Source of the DNA: Ciceribacter sp. L1K22
GTDB lineage: Bacteria > Pseudomonadota > Alphaproteobacteria > Rhizobiales > Rhizobiaceae
DNA: 64,000 nucleotides
Assembly: GCF_017599385.1 (NCBI RefSeq)
Contig: NZ_JAGFPK010000001.1
Span: 2,686,536 to 2,750,535, forward strand
Reading direction: 5' to 3'
Position 1 is the first letter of the stretch. Every line of letters begins with the position of its first letter. The position numbers were made by a program, and so were the translations under genes. Positions 17,459 through 25,899 of this stretch are shown here, in pieces. Below the pieces are notes generated by a model. That model saw only the letters and a program-made list of their open reading frames with translations. It did no database searches and had not been told where the DNA came from.

Positions 17459-19252
17459 TCAGACGAGCTGGCGGCCCTTGGCGTCGATGGCATTGGCGAC
17501 AACTTCGTCGGTCGCCTCGTCCGGCAGCAGCATTTCATTATGCGCCTTGCCCGACGGGATCATCGGGAAGCAGTTGGCGAGGTTGGCGACGCGGCAGTCG
17601 AAGATGACGGGCTTCTTCACGTCGATCATCTCCTGGATCGCCCCGTCGAGATCGTCAGGCTTCTCGCAGCGCAGGCCGACCGCGCCATAGGCTTCCGCCA
17701 GTTTGACGAAGTCGGGCATCGCTTCCGTATAGGAGTTCGACAGCCGGTTGCCGTGCAGGAGCTGCTGCCACTGGCGCACCATGCCCATGTACTGGTTGTT
17801 CAGGATGAAGATTTTGATCGGCGCCTCGTACTGGATCGCCGCCGACATTTCCTGGATGCACATCTGGATCGACGCGTCGCCGGCAATGTCGATGACGAGG
17901 CTTTCCGGATGCGCGATCTGCACGCCGAGCGCCGCAGGCAGGCCGTAGCCCATCGTGCCGAGGCCGCCCGAGGTCATCCAGCGGTTGGGCTGTTCGAATC
18001 CGTAGAACTGTGCCGCCCACATCTGGTGCTGGCCGACTTCGGTCGTGATGTAGGTATCGCGATCCTTGGTCAGTTCATAAAGCCGCTGCAGCGCGTATTG
18101 CGGCATGATCACGTCCTTGGCCGGGGTATAGGCGAAGGAATTGCGTGCCCGCCACTTGGCGATGCTGTCACGCCATTCGGCCGTCTGCGAGGCCTCCGGC
18201 TTCTTCGGCAACGCGCGCCAGGCGCGGACCATGTCTTCCAGAATGCTGCCGACATCGCCAAGGATCGGCACGTCGACCCGGACGTTCTTGTTGATCGACG
18301 ACGGATCGATATCGATATGGATCTTCTTCGAGTTCGGCGAGAACGCATTGAGACGACCCGTGATGCGATCGTCGAAGCGGGCGCCGATGCAAACCATGAC
18401 GTCGCAGTCGTGCATCGCCATGTTGGCCTCGTAGGACCCGTGCATGCCGAGCATGCCAAGCCAGTTCTTGCCCGATGCCGGATAGCAGCCGAGGCCCATC
18501 AGCGTCGAAGTGATCGGGAAATCAGTGAGACCGACCAGATCGCGCAACAGCTTGGAGGCTTCCGGACCCGAATTCACGACGCCGCCGCCCGAATAGATGA
18601 TTGGCCGGCGCGCGTTTGCCATCAGCTCGACGGCAGCCTGGATGGCACGCGCATCGCCCTTCAGCTTCGGCTGGTAGCTGCTCTGGATCTTGTGCGTTTC
18701 TGGCGGCGTGTAGGTTCCGGTGGCGAACTGGATGTCCTTGGGAACATCGACGAGAACAGGACCGGGACGGCCCGACTGGGCGATGCGGAACGCCTCGTGG
18801 ATGATGCTGGCAAGCTCGTTGACGTCCTTGACCAGCCAGTTGTGCTTCGTGCAGGGCCGGGTAATGCCGACGGTGTCGCACTCCTGGAAGGCGTCGGAGC
18901 CGATCAGCGAGGTCGGAACCTGGCCGGAAATGCAGACCAGCGGAACGCTGTCCATCAGCGCATCCTGAAGCGGCGTGACCGCATTTGTCGCGCCGGGGCC
19001 CGAGGTGACGAGCATGACGCCGACCTTGCCGGTCGACCGCGCATAGCCTTCCGCCGCGTGACCGGCGCCCTGCTCGTGGCGGACGAGGATGTGCTGGATC
19101 TCTTCCTGCTGGAAGATCTCGTCATAGATCGGAAGCACGGCGCCGCCCGGATACCCGAAGATATGCTCGACGCCATTGTCCTTGAGCGCCCGCAAAACGA
19201 TTTCCGCGCCCGTCATCTGATTGTCTGTACCCGTCATGCCTCTTCCCGTCAT
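17459..19252 (-). CDS. ilvI: Acetolactate synthase large (catalytic) subunit
   Basis: 597 residues from ATG 19252; starts at 19300 or 19237 are possible, but 19300 lies immediately behind the terminator T-run. A ThDP-dependent enzyme that condenses two pyruvates, or pyruvate with 2-oxobutyrate. Visible: the catalytic glutamate region RHEQGAGHAAEGYA, the FAD-binding middle domain, and the ThDP motif IAGDASIQMCIQEMSAA ending LNN. The gene is preceded by an attenuation leader with a branched-chain-rich leader peptide and is cotranscribed with ilvN. Confidence 0.95.
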   Translation of the reverse strand: MTGRGMTGTDNQMTGAEIVLRALKDNGVEHIFGYPGGAVLPIYDEIFQQEEIQHILVRHEQGAGHAAEGYARSTGKVGVMLVTSGPGATNAVTPLQDALMDSVPLVCISGQVPTSLIGSDAFQECDTVGITRPCTKHNWLVKDVNELASIIHEAFRIAQSGRPGPVLVDVPKDIQFATGTYTPPETHKIQSSYQPKLKGDARAIQAAVELMANARRPIIYSGGGVVNSGPEASKLLRDLVGLTDFPITSTLMGLGCYPASGKNWLGMLGMHGSYEANMAMHDCDVMVCIGARFDDRITGRLNAFSPNSKKIHIDIDPSSINKNVRVDVPILGDVGSILEDMVRAWRALPKKPEASQTAEWRDSIAKWRARNSFAYTPAKDVIMPQYALQRLYELTKDRDTYITTEVGQHQMWAAQFYGFEQPNRWMTSGGLGTMGYGLPAALGVQIAHPESLVIDIAGDASIQMCIQEMSAAIQYEAPIKIFILNNQYMGMVRQWQQLLHGNRLSNSYTEAMPDFVKLAEAYGAVGLRCEKPDDLDGAIQEMIDVKKPVIFDCRVANLANCFPMIPSGKAHNEMLLPDEATDEVVANAIDAKGRQLV

Positions 19253-19300
19253 ATTTTCTCTTGGAGTTTTGGGATGGGGTGCTACCCCGGTTTCGGCCAT

Positions 19301-19325
19301 AAAAAAAGGCCCCTTCGAGGAGCCT
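19301..19325 (-). terminator. Attenuator terminator of ilvI-ilvN
   Basis: On the minus strand, AGGCTCC, a TCGA-containing loop and GGGGCCT form a stem with one G-U pair, followed by seven T. It lies 34 bp after the leader-peptide stop codon and directly before the structural gene. An upstream AGCC segment (in the 3' flank of the leader) can pair with GGCT of this stem, offering an alternative antiterminator fold. Confidence 0.85.
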
Positions 19326-19333
19326 GTCTTCTA

Positions 19334-19381
19334 GCGCATGGGTGGCTGTCGCCGGATGGTTACACCATCCTGCCCATGCGC
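19334..19381 (-). promoter_or_regulatory. ilv leader RNA nested hairpins
   Basis: Outer arms GCGCATGGG / CCCATGCGC (19334-19342, 19373-19381) enclose a second perfect stem GGATGGT / ACCATCC (19354-19360, 19364-19370) whose loop holds the leader-peptide stop codon. A ribosome on the leader peptide would cover these arms, as in classical attenuation. Confidence 0.7.
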
Positions 19382-19416
19382 CTTCCCACCACGATAAGAA
19401 CGATCGAGTTTGCCAT
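19360..19416 (-). CDS. ilvIN leader peptide
   Basis: An 18-residue ORF, MANSIVLIVVGRRMGRMV, with a consecutive Ile-Val-Leu-Ile-Val-Val run, i.e. control codons for all three end products of the pathway. It overlaps the nested leader hairpins and precedes a terminator just before ilvI. No Shine-Dalgarno sequence is visible; the putative -10 element ends only seven bases before its ATG, so the transcript probably begins at or next to the start codon. Ribosome stalling when branched-chain aminoacyl-tRNA is scarce would favour read-through into ilvI-ilvN. Confidence 0.88.
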   Translation of the reverse strand: MANSIVLIVVGRRMGRMV

Positions 19417-19423
19417 GGGCGAA

Positions 19424-19452
19424 GTGATAGCCAGAAATATCCGATCCGTCAA
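19424..19452 (-). promoter_or_regulatory. ilv leader promoter
   Basis: On the minus strand, TTGACG (19447-19452) is followed after exactly 17 bases by TATCAC (19424-19429). The expected start of transcription then falls on or beside the ATG at 19416. Confidence 0.7.
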
Positions 19453-19558
19453 CGAACAATCGGCGCAATTATCTTTCCCTCTCACCATACCGTCGAAAGC
19501 CCTACACCTCTTGTTAACGCACCCCCGCTAGGCTCTCGCGAGCAGGGAGAAGTCCGTA

Positions 19559-21655
19559 TTGCGTAACAACGATCTCCACACGTCCGGATCCGCCGGCGAG
19601 TTGGACCGCCGCAACACCATGGCGCCGGGCAACCGGCTGCTGGGTCGCGTCGTCGCATGCAACGGTTCGCGCGCGACCATCGCCGCTGTCGCGGAAGAAG
19701 GCGGTACCGATCTCACCGAACTCTGGTCCGTTGGTCGCCTGATCTCCATCAGCGTCGGCGAAAACCGTGTGGTCGCGCTGGCATTCTCCATGCACACGGA
19801 AGCCCACGCCTGGGGCGAAGGTGCAGACAACACCTTCCTGATCGAGGTCGAACTCCTTGGCGAGGTCTACAAGGCCCCTTCGGGCCGCGACGAGTTCACG
19901 ACCGGCATTTCACGTTATCCCTATCTCGGCGCCATTGCCCATCGCATCCGCGCCGCCGACCTCCTGCGCATCTACGAAAGCCGCCAGGGCAATCATTGCG
20001 TCATCGGCAAGCTGACGCAGGATGAGTCGATCGACGCGACGATCCACATCCCGTCGATGCTCTCCAAGCATTTCGCCGTCGTCGGCTCGACCGGTGTCGG
20101 CAAGTCGACCGCCGTCTCGCTGCTGCTCCACAAGGCGATCGAGAGCGACCCGAAGCTGCGCGTCCTGATCCTCGACCCGCACAATGAGTTCGCCGCCGCC
20201 TTCCCCAACGATGCGGTCGTCATCGACACCGATACGCTCGACCTACCCTTCTGGCTGATGAAGCTCGACGAATTCGCCGAGGTGCTGTTCCGCGGCCGCC
20301 CGCCGGTCGCGGAGGAACTCGACATCCTCCGCGACGTGCTGCCCGAAGCCAAGCGCGCCTTCCGCGGTTCCGATTCGAGCCTGATGCGTCGCCAGACGGA
20401 AAAAAGCTCGATCACCGCTGATACGCCGGTGCCCTATCGCATGGCCGACCTGCTCGCCCTGATCGATGAGCGTATCGGACGCCTGGAAGGTCGCGGCGAA
20501 AAGCCGTTCCTCCGCTCGCTGAAGATGCGCGTCATCTCGGCGATCAACGATCCGCGCTACCACTTCATGTTCTCCAACAACACGATCAACGACACGATCA
20601 TGGAGACCATCGCCCACATCTTCCGCATTCCGGGTGACGGCCGCCCGATCTCGACCTTCCAGCTCGCCGGTATCCCGTCGGAAGTGGTGAACTCCGTCGC
20701 CTCCGTGCTCTGCCGCATGGCCTTTGAGATCGCGCTCTGGTCCAATGGCGCGATCCATATGCTGGTCGTCTGCGAGGAAGCCCACCGCTACGTGCCGGCC
20801 GATCCCAATCTCGGCTTCTTCCCGACCCGCCAGGCGATCGCCCGCATCGCCAAGGAGGGCCGAAAGTACGGCGTTTCGCTCGGCATCATCACGCAGCGCC
20901 CCGGCGAACTGGACCAGACGATCCTGTCGCAGTGCTCGACGCTGTTCGCCATGCGTCTCTCCAACGACCGCGACCAGGAAATCATCCGCTCGGCGATCCC
21001 CGATTCGTCGATCTCCACCACCAGCTTCATCTCCTCGATCGGCAATGGAGAGGCGATTGCGTTCGGCGAGGCCATCGCGGTTCCCATGCGCATGCGCTTC
21101 TCGCGCGTCGAGGAACAATACCTGCCGAAGGCGAATGGCGTCAGCGCCAAGACCACCGAGGAGACGCCTGACACCGTCGACCTGCGCAACGTCGTCGCCC
21201 GGATGCGCGCCGTCAGCGGCGGCCCCGACATTTCGGCCTTCCAGCAGAGTTACGAGGCCGCCGCCTCGCGGCAGCCGGGGGATGACGACGACGATCGCGA
21301 CGAAAGCGTCCTGCCCGACAGCCGCGACCTGCGCGCCGCCCATGCCGCCCTGTCGTCGCCAGCCCTGTCGCCACCATCCCTGTCATCCCCCGCAATGTCG
21401 TCTCCCGCACCGGCACAGGCCGCCGCTCCGCTCGAATCCTACCGATCCGACATGCTCCCCCGTGCCGAGGTGGCGGCAGCAGCGGCGCCCCGGCCGGATT
21501 TCGTCGAGATCCGCCGCGATCTGTCCCAGCCCAGCCTCCGTCGCTCCACCGACGGCGCCCAGGAGCCCGCGCCATCCCTCCGCCGGGAACCGGGCACGTC
21601 CCTGCGCGAAAGCATCCTCAGAAAGCCGCTGTCGAGCCTCTACGACAAGGATTGA
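19559..21655 (+). CDS. HerA-like / DUF87 ATP-binding protein
   Basis: 698 residues. A TTG start at 19559 follows AGGGAGA at good spacing; an ATG at 19619 is the alternative. N-terminal HAS-barrel-like domain (~20-110), Walker A VVGSTGVGKSTAVSLL at ~175, Walker B MLVVCEEAHRYVP, and the sensor/arginine part IAKEGRKYGVSLGIITQRPGELDQTILSQCSTLFAMRLSNDRDQE, all typical of HerA/FtsK-type hexameric translocases. The C-terminal ~150 residues are low-complexity Ser/Pro/Ala-rich. No NurA nuclease is adjacent, so a DNA-processing role is inferred only. It overlaps the 3' end of miaA by 16 bp. Confidence 0.88.
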   Translation: MRNNDLHTSGSAGELDRRNTMAPGNRLLGRVVACNGSRATIAAVAEEGGTDLTELWSVGRLISISVGENRVVALAFSMHTEAHAWGEGADNTFLIEVELLGEVYKAPSGRDEFTTGISRYPYLGAIAHRIRAADLLRIYESRQGNHCVIGKLTQDESIDATIHIPSMLSKHFAVVGSTGVGKSTAVSLLLHKAIESDPKLRVLILDPHNEFAAAFPNDAVVIDTDTLDLPFWLMKLDEFAEVLFRGRPPVAEELDILRDVLPEAKRAFRGSDSSLMRRQTEKSSITADTPVPYRMADLLALIDERIGRLEGRGEKPFLRSLKMRVISAINDPRYHFMFSNNTINDTIMETIAHIFRIPGDGRPISTFQLAGIPSEVVNSVASVLCRMAFEIALWSNGAIHMLVVCEEAHRYVPADPNLGFFPTRQAIARIAKEGRKYGVSLGIITQRPGELDQTILSQCSTLFAMRLSNDRDQEIIRSAIPDSSISTTSFISSIGNGEAIAFGEAIAVPMRMRFSRVEEQYLPKANGVSAKTTEETPDTVDLRNVVARMRAVSGGPDISAFQQSYEAAASRQPGDDDDDRDESVLPDSRDLRAAHAALSSPALSPPSLSSPAMSSPAPAQAAAPLESYRSDMLPRAEVAAAAAPRPDFVEIRRDLSQPSLRRSTDGAQEPAPSLRREPGTSLRESILRKPLSSLYDKD

Positions 21656-22557
21656 GCGGCCGCCGGATCGACCCGCTGCCAGCTCTCGTCCATCTGGTTG
21701 CGGAACCATGTCATCTGCCGCTTGGCATATTGCCGCGTCGCCGCCGATGCCGTCTCGATCACTTGGGACCGCGTCATCTCGCCTTTCAACATTGCCGCAA
21801 TCTGCGACACCCCGATCGCCTTCATCGCCGGCACGGCGAGCGGCAGGTCAAGCGCAAGCAGCGCCTCGACCTCCTCCACTGCCCCCTCGTCCAGCATCTT
21901 GGCGAACCGCCGGTTGATGCGGTCGGCAAGCACGGTCCGGTCCGGCAGGACGACAAGCTTCCTCGCCCGCGCCGGATCGACGATCACGGGACCGCCGGAA
22001 GACTGCAAGTCGGCGATCGACCGACCGGTCGCTTCAAGAACCTCCAGCGCCCGGACAATCCGCTGCCCGTCCGTCGCGCCCAGCCGTGCCGCCACGGCGG
22101 GATCGCGGGCCGCAAGCTCCCGATGCAGGATCTCCGCCCCCTCTTCCACCAGCCGCCCCCGCAGCCGCGTGCGCACATCCTCCGGAATGGCCGGCATCTC
22201 CGACAGCCCGCCGGTCAGCGCCTTGAAATAGAGTCCCGTCCCGCCGACGATGACAGGCAGCCGCCGTTCCGCTTTCAGCCGTTGGAGCAGCGGCCCAATC
22301 TCCCGCAGCCAGTCGCCCGTCGAATAGGACGTCGCCGGATCGACATGCCCGTAAAGCCGGTGCTCGATCCCCTCCATATCCTCCGCCGAAGGACGCGCCG
22401 TCACCACGCGCAGCACGCCGTAGACCTGCATGCTGTCGGCATTGATGACGACGCCGCCATGGCGTTTGGCGAGATCGAGCGCCAGCGCGGACTTGCCGCT
22501 GGCGGTCGGCCCGGTTATCAGGATCGCGTCCGGTTCTGTTGCGGGGTTCTTCATCAT
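21640..22557 (-). CDS. miaA: tRNA dimethylallyltransferase
   Basis: 305 residues from ATG 22557 (or 22554, which is better spaced from AAGG); a TTG at 22584 is unlikely. Adds the dimethylallyl group of DMAPP to A37 of tRNAs reading UNN codons. P-loop GPTASGKSALALDLAK, INADSMQVY (DSxQxY), VGGTGLYFKALTGGL, and the C-terminal TRQYAKRQMTWFRNQ are present. The start codon overlaps that of divergent serB within the tetranucleotide CATG. Confidence 0.96.
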   Translation of the reverse strand: MMKNPATEPDAILITGPTASGKSALALDLAKRHGGVVINADSMQVYGVLRVVTARPSAEDMEGIEHRLYGHVDPATSYSTGDWLREIGPLLQRLKAERRLPVIVGGTGLYFKALTGGLSEMPAIPEDVRTRLRGRLVEEGAEILHRELAARDPAVAARLGATDGQRIVRALEVLEATGRSIADLQSSGGPVIVDPARARKLVVLPDRTVLADRINRRFAKMLDEGAVEEVEALLALDLPLAVPAMKAIGVSQIAAMLKGEMTRSQVIETASAATRQYAKRQMTWFRNQMDESWQRVDPAAAQSLS

Positions 22558-23446
22558 GGCCTTCGTTGCCACGCTTATCGCCAATCCGTCAAATCCCGTC
22601 CTCAGCCCAGCCCTTGGAGAAAAGGCGGCCGAGGCGGTCGGCGCCGCTGGCCTCTACTGGCTGGCGGACGGCATCGCCTGTGACATCGCGCTGAAGGACG
22701 GCTCGGATCCCGCTCAGGTCGAATCGACGCTGCGCACGCTGCTTGCAGGAATGCCCGTCGATCTGGCGGTGCAGGATCAGGAAACCCGCCGCAAGCGCTT
22801 CCTGATCGCCGACATGGATTCGACCATGATCGGTCAGGAATGCATCGACGAACTCGCCGCCGAAGTCGGCCTTAAGGAAAAAGTGTCCGCCATCACCGCC
22901 CGCGCGATGAACGGCGAGATCGAATTCGAGCCGGCCCTGCGCGAACGCGTCGCGCTTCTGAAAGGCCTGCCGGTCACCGTCGTCGATGAGGTCATCGCCA
23001 GGCGCATCACGCTGACATCAGGCGGGCCGGAACTGATCGCCACCATGAAGGCCAGGGGGCATTACACCGCTCTCGTCTCCGGCGGCTTCACCGTCTTCAC
23101 CACCCGCATCGCCGCCACGCTCGGCTTCGACGAAAACCGCGCCAACATCCTGATGGAAAAGGACGGCCACCTCACCGGCGAAGTCGCGGAACCGATTTTG
23201 GGCAAGCAGGCCAAGGTCGACGCCCTCATCGACATCACCGCCCGCCTCGGCATCGAGCCCGCCGATGCCATCGCTGTCGGCGATGGAGCCAACGATCTCG
23301 GCATGCTGCATCTCGCCGGCGCCGGAGTCGCCCTGCATGCCAAGCCCGCCGTCGCGGCGGAAGCGAAAATCCGCCTCGATCATGCCGATCTGACCGGCCT
23401 CCTCTACCTGCAGGGCTACCGCAAGACCGACTTCGTGACGCCATGA
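22556..23446 (+). CDS. serB: Phosphoserine phosphatase
   Basis: 296 residues from ATG 22556; the open frame upstream is antisense to miaA. Final step of serine synthesis. The HAD nucleophile motif DMDSTMIGQECIDELA has Asp at 86 and 88; motif II is ALVSGGF, motif III GKQAKVDAL, motif IV VGDGANDLGML. The N-terminal ~75 residues form the small regulatory domain usual in this group. It overlaps the next gene by four bases (ATGA). Confidence 0.96.
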   Translation: MAFVATLIANPSNPVLSPALGEKAAEAVGAAGLYWLADGIACDIALKDGSDPAQVESTLRTLLAGMPVDLAVQDQETRRKRFLIADMDSTMIGQECIDELAAEVGLKEKVSAITARAMNGEIEFEPALRERVALLKGLPVTVVDEVIARRITLTSGGPELIATMKARGHYTALVSGGFTVFTTRIAATLGFDENRANILMEKDGHLTGEVAEPILGKQAKVDALIDITARLGIEPADAIAVGDGANDLGMLHLAGAGVALHAKPAVAAEAKIRLDHADLTGLLYLQGYRKTDFVTP

Positions 23447-24015
23447 CCGTGATCCTGGAAACGGAACGGCTGATCCTGCGCAACTGGCGCGACGAGGACC
23501 GCGACCTCTTCCGCGAGATCAACCGCGATCCGAAGGTGATGGAGTTCTTTCCCTGGCGGCGAACCCATGAAGAGGCCGACGCCATGCTGGAGCGCGTCCG
23601 CGCCATGATCGACGCCACCGGCCTCGGCTTCTACGCCATAGAGGAGAAGGAGAGCGGCGATCCCGTCGGATTCTGCGGCCTCGGCCCCGCCATGGTGACA
23701 CCCGTCATGCCGGAGGAGACAATCGAGATTGGCTGGCGGCTGGCAACCCGCTACTGGGGCAAGGGCTACGCCACAGAGGCCGCCACCGCCGCCCTCCGCT
23801 ACGGCTTCATAGACCACGGACTGGAGGCGATCGTCTCCTTCGCCGTCGCCGGAAATACCCGCTCGACATCCGTCATGAAGCGCATCGGCCTCCGTCGCCT
23901 CGAAAGCCTCGATTTCGATCACCCCCGCGTGCCCGATACCCATCCGCACCTGAAGCGGCACGTCGTCTACGGCATCACCGCCGGCGCCTGGCGCGAAGCG
24001 CAGCCCTCGGCCTGA
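23443..24015 (+). CDS. GNAT N-acetyltransferase (RimJ/RimL type)
   Basis: 190 residues. Starts ETERLILRNWRDEDRDLF, then PWRRTHEEADAML, GFCGLGP, EIGWRLATRYWGKGYATEAATAALRYGF (acetyl-CoA loop) and VAGNTRSTSVMKRIGLRR, all typical of the RimJ/RimL-like acetyltransferase 3 group that acetylates protein N-termini or small amines. ATGA overlap with serB implies cotranslation; a functional link with serine synthesis is not evident. Confidence 0.9.
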   Translation: MTVILETERLILRNWRDEDRDLFREINRDPKVMEFFPWRRTHEEADAMLERVRAMIDATGLGFYAIEEKESGDPVGFCGLGPAMVTPVMPEETIEIGWRLATRYWGKGYATEAATAALRYGFIDHGLEAIVSFAVAGNTRSTSVMKRIGLRRLESLDFDHPRVPDTHPHLKRHVVYGITAGAWREAQPSA

Positions 24016-24021
24016 AACGAA

Positions 24022-24045
24022 ACGGCCGCCCCAAAGGACGGCCGT
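24022..24045. terminator. Hairpin between converging genes
   Basis: Arms ACGGCCG / CGGCCGT (7 bp) around a 10-base loop, between the acetyltransferase and the Deg protease genes. No clear T-run. Confidence 0.5.
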
Positions 24046-24069
24046 GGTCTCTCTGCATAGAAGGCGCCG

Positions 24070-25608
24070 CTATTCCAGGGGCACCGCGATGAAGCGCAGG
24101 TCGCCGGCCTTGTTGGCAATCATCAGATGCGCGCTGCGCCGTCCGTCGCGACGGAGTGCCGTCACTGTATCGGCAACGTCCTCGGCCGACTGCACGAATT
24201 CCTGGGAGACCTCGACGATCACCTCACCCTCAGCGATCCCCTTTTCGGCAGCCGCCGAACCCGGCGCGACCGAGGTGATGACGACGCCCTCGACGCTGGC
24301 GGCAATGCCGTAACGCTCGCGGGAGGCTTCGTCGAGCGGCGCCAGCGCCATGCCGAGGATCGTGTCGCCGGCAGGCTCCTGCTGGGCGCCTTCGCCGGCC
24401 GGCGGTGCTTCGTCTGCTTCGCCGATCTCACCCTCTGTTGCCGGAGCCTGGTCGTCCGCCTTTGTGTTTGCGGCAGTCCGTTCCCCATCCTCAAGCCGGC
24501 CGAGCGTGACCTTCACGGTCTGTTCCTGGCCGTCCCTGAGGATGCGCACCTCGACTTCCTTGCCGACGGGCGATTCCGCCACCACCCGCACCAGTTCGTC
24601 GCTGTCCTTCACGTCGCGTCCGTCAAACGAAACGATGACGTCGCCGATCTCGATCGGTCCGTTTTCGACCGGCCCGCCCTTGATGACGCCGCTCACCATG
24701 GCGCCGCGCGCCGAGGTCAGCCCGACGCTCTTGGCAACCTCGTCGGTCACTTCCTGGATGCGCACGCCGAGCCAGCCGCGCCGGGTTTCCCCAAACTCGA
24801 TCAACTGGTTGACGACGTTTTCGGCAAGCTCCGTCGGCACCGCGAAACCGATGCCGATCGATCCGCCGCTCGGCGAGATGATCGCGGTGTTGATGCCGAT
24901 GACCTCGCCCTGCATGTTGAACAGCGGACCGCCGGAATTGCCCTTGTTGATGGCCGCATCCGTCTGGATGAAATTGTCATAGGGGCCTGCATTGATGTTG
25001 CGGCCACGCGCCGAAATGATGCCGAGAGTCACAGACCCGCCGAGCCCGAACGGGTTGCCGATCGCCATGACCCAATCGCCGATGCGCATCTTCCGGGAAT
25101 CGCCGAATTTGACCGCTTTCAGCGGCTTCGGCGGCTCGACCTTCAGCACCGACAGGTCTGTCTTCGTGTCGGTGCCGATCAGTGTCGCCTTGAGTGTCGA
25201 GCCGTCGGCGAACACCGCCTCGATGTCGTCGGCGTTCTCGATCACGTGGTTGTTTGTGACGATGATGCCTGAGGGATCAATCACGAAGCCGGAGCCAAGC
25301 GAATTCACCTTCTGGCTGCCGCCGCCCTCGCGCCGGTTCTGGAAGAAGTCCTCGAACAATTCCTCGAAGGGCGAGCCTTCCGGCACTTGCGGCCGCGGCC
25401 CTTCGCCTTCTCCCTCGCCGTCGACTTTCTGGGACGTGGAGATGTTGACGACCGCGTCGAGCAGCTCTTCCGCGACATCCGAGACCGCCGCCGGGCCGAC
25501 CGCCTGGGCATGGCCGGCGGACAAACCGCCGATGCCGGAGCCGGCGACAAGGGCACTCGCAAGCACGATGGACAGCAGCTTCGAAAACGGATTGGCGATC
25601 ACGACCAT
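24070..25608 (-). CDS. Deg/HtrA family periplasmic serine protease
   Basis: 512 residues from ATG 25608 (GAGGAAG ribosome site); the frame extends 13 codons further without one. A signal sequence lies at ~10-36. Trypsin-like domain with His121 (TNNHVIE), Asp151 (TKTDLSVLK) and Ser225 (GNSGGPLF). Two PDZ domains follow (~260-350 and ~420-505), separated by an acidic Glu/Ala/Pro linker. Degrades or refolds damaged envelope proteins. It lies downstream of hflK-hflC-DUF2065 on the same strand, an envelope proteolysis cluster. Confidence 0.94.
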   Translation of the reverse strand: MVVIANPFSKLLSIVLASALVAGSGIGGLSAGHAQAVGPAAVSDVAEELLDAVVNISTSQKVDGEGEGEGPRPQVPEGSPFEELFEDFFQNRREGGGSQKVNSLGSGFVIDPSGIIVTNNHVIENADDIEAVFADGSTLKATLIGTDTKTDLSVLKVEPPKPLKAVKFGDSRKMRIGDWVMAIGNPFGLGGSVTLGIISARGRNINAGPYDNFIQTDAAINKGNSGGPLFNMQGEVIGINTAIISPSGGSIGIGFAVPTELAENVVNQLIEFGETRRGWLGVRIQEVTDEVAKSVGLTSARGAMVSGVIKGGPVENGPIEIGDVIVSFDGRDVKDSDELVRVVAESPVGKEVEVRILRDGQEQTVKVTLGRLEDGERTAANTKADDQAPATEGEIGEADEAPPAGEGAQQEPAGDTILGMALAPLDEASRERYGIAASVEGVVITSVAPGSAAAEKGIAEGEVIVEVSQEFVQSAEDVADTVTALRRDGRRSAHLMIANKAGDLRFIAVPLE

Positions 25609-25703
25609 GGGCTTCCTCGCGGCTCGGTTGAATGACGCCGGCACCATAGGATGCTTCGGCCGATTGCGAAACGGCTATTGCCGCGAAAACGGCCTCTGGC
25701 CGA

Positions 25704-25889
25704 TCACATCCGGATGAGCCAGACCAGACCCACGCCGAGACCGATGGCAACAAGGCCCGTCATCCGCAATTGTTGTTCGGGAATTGATGGCAGCAATTTG
25801 GCCATCGCGACAAGAAAACGAGGGGCCAGTGCGTAGACCAGCCCCTCGATGATCAGAAAGAATGCGATTCCCGTCAGGAAATCCTGCAT
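25704..25889 (-). CDS. DUF2065 small membrane protein (YjeT-like)
   Basis: 61 residues from ATG 25889; too short to stand out by length but clear by context. Two membrane helices (FLTGIAFFLIIEGLVYAL and MTGLVAIGLGVGLVWLI) connected by a loop with LLPSIPEQQLR. The E. coli relative yjeT also follows hflC. It begins 10 bp after the hflC stop. Role unknown, presumably connected to the HflKC complex. Confidence 0.85.
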   Translation of the reverse strand: MQDFLTGIAFFLIIEGLVYALAPRFLVAMAKLLPSIPEQQLRMTGLVAIGLGVGLVWLIRM

Positions 25890-25899
25890 CGCCCGCCCG

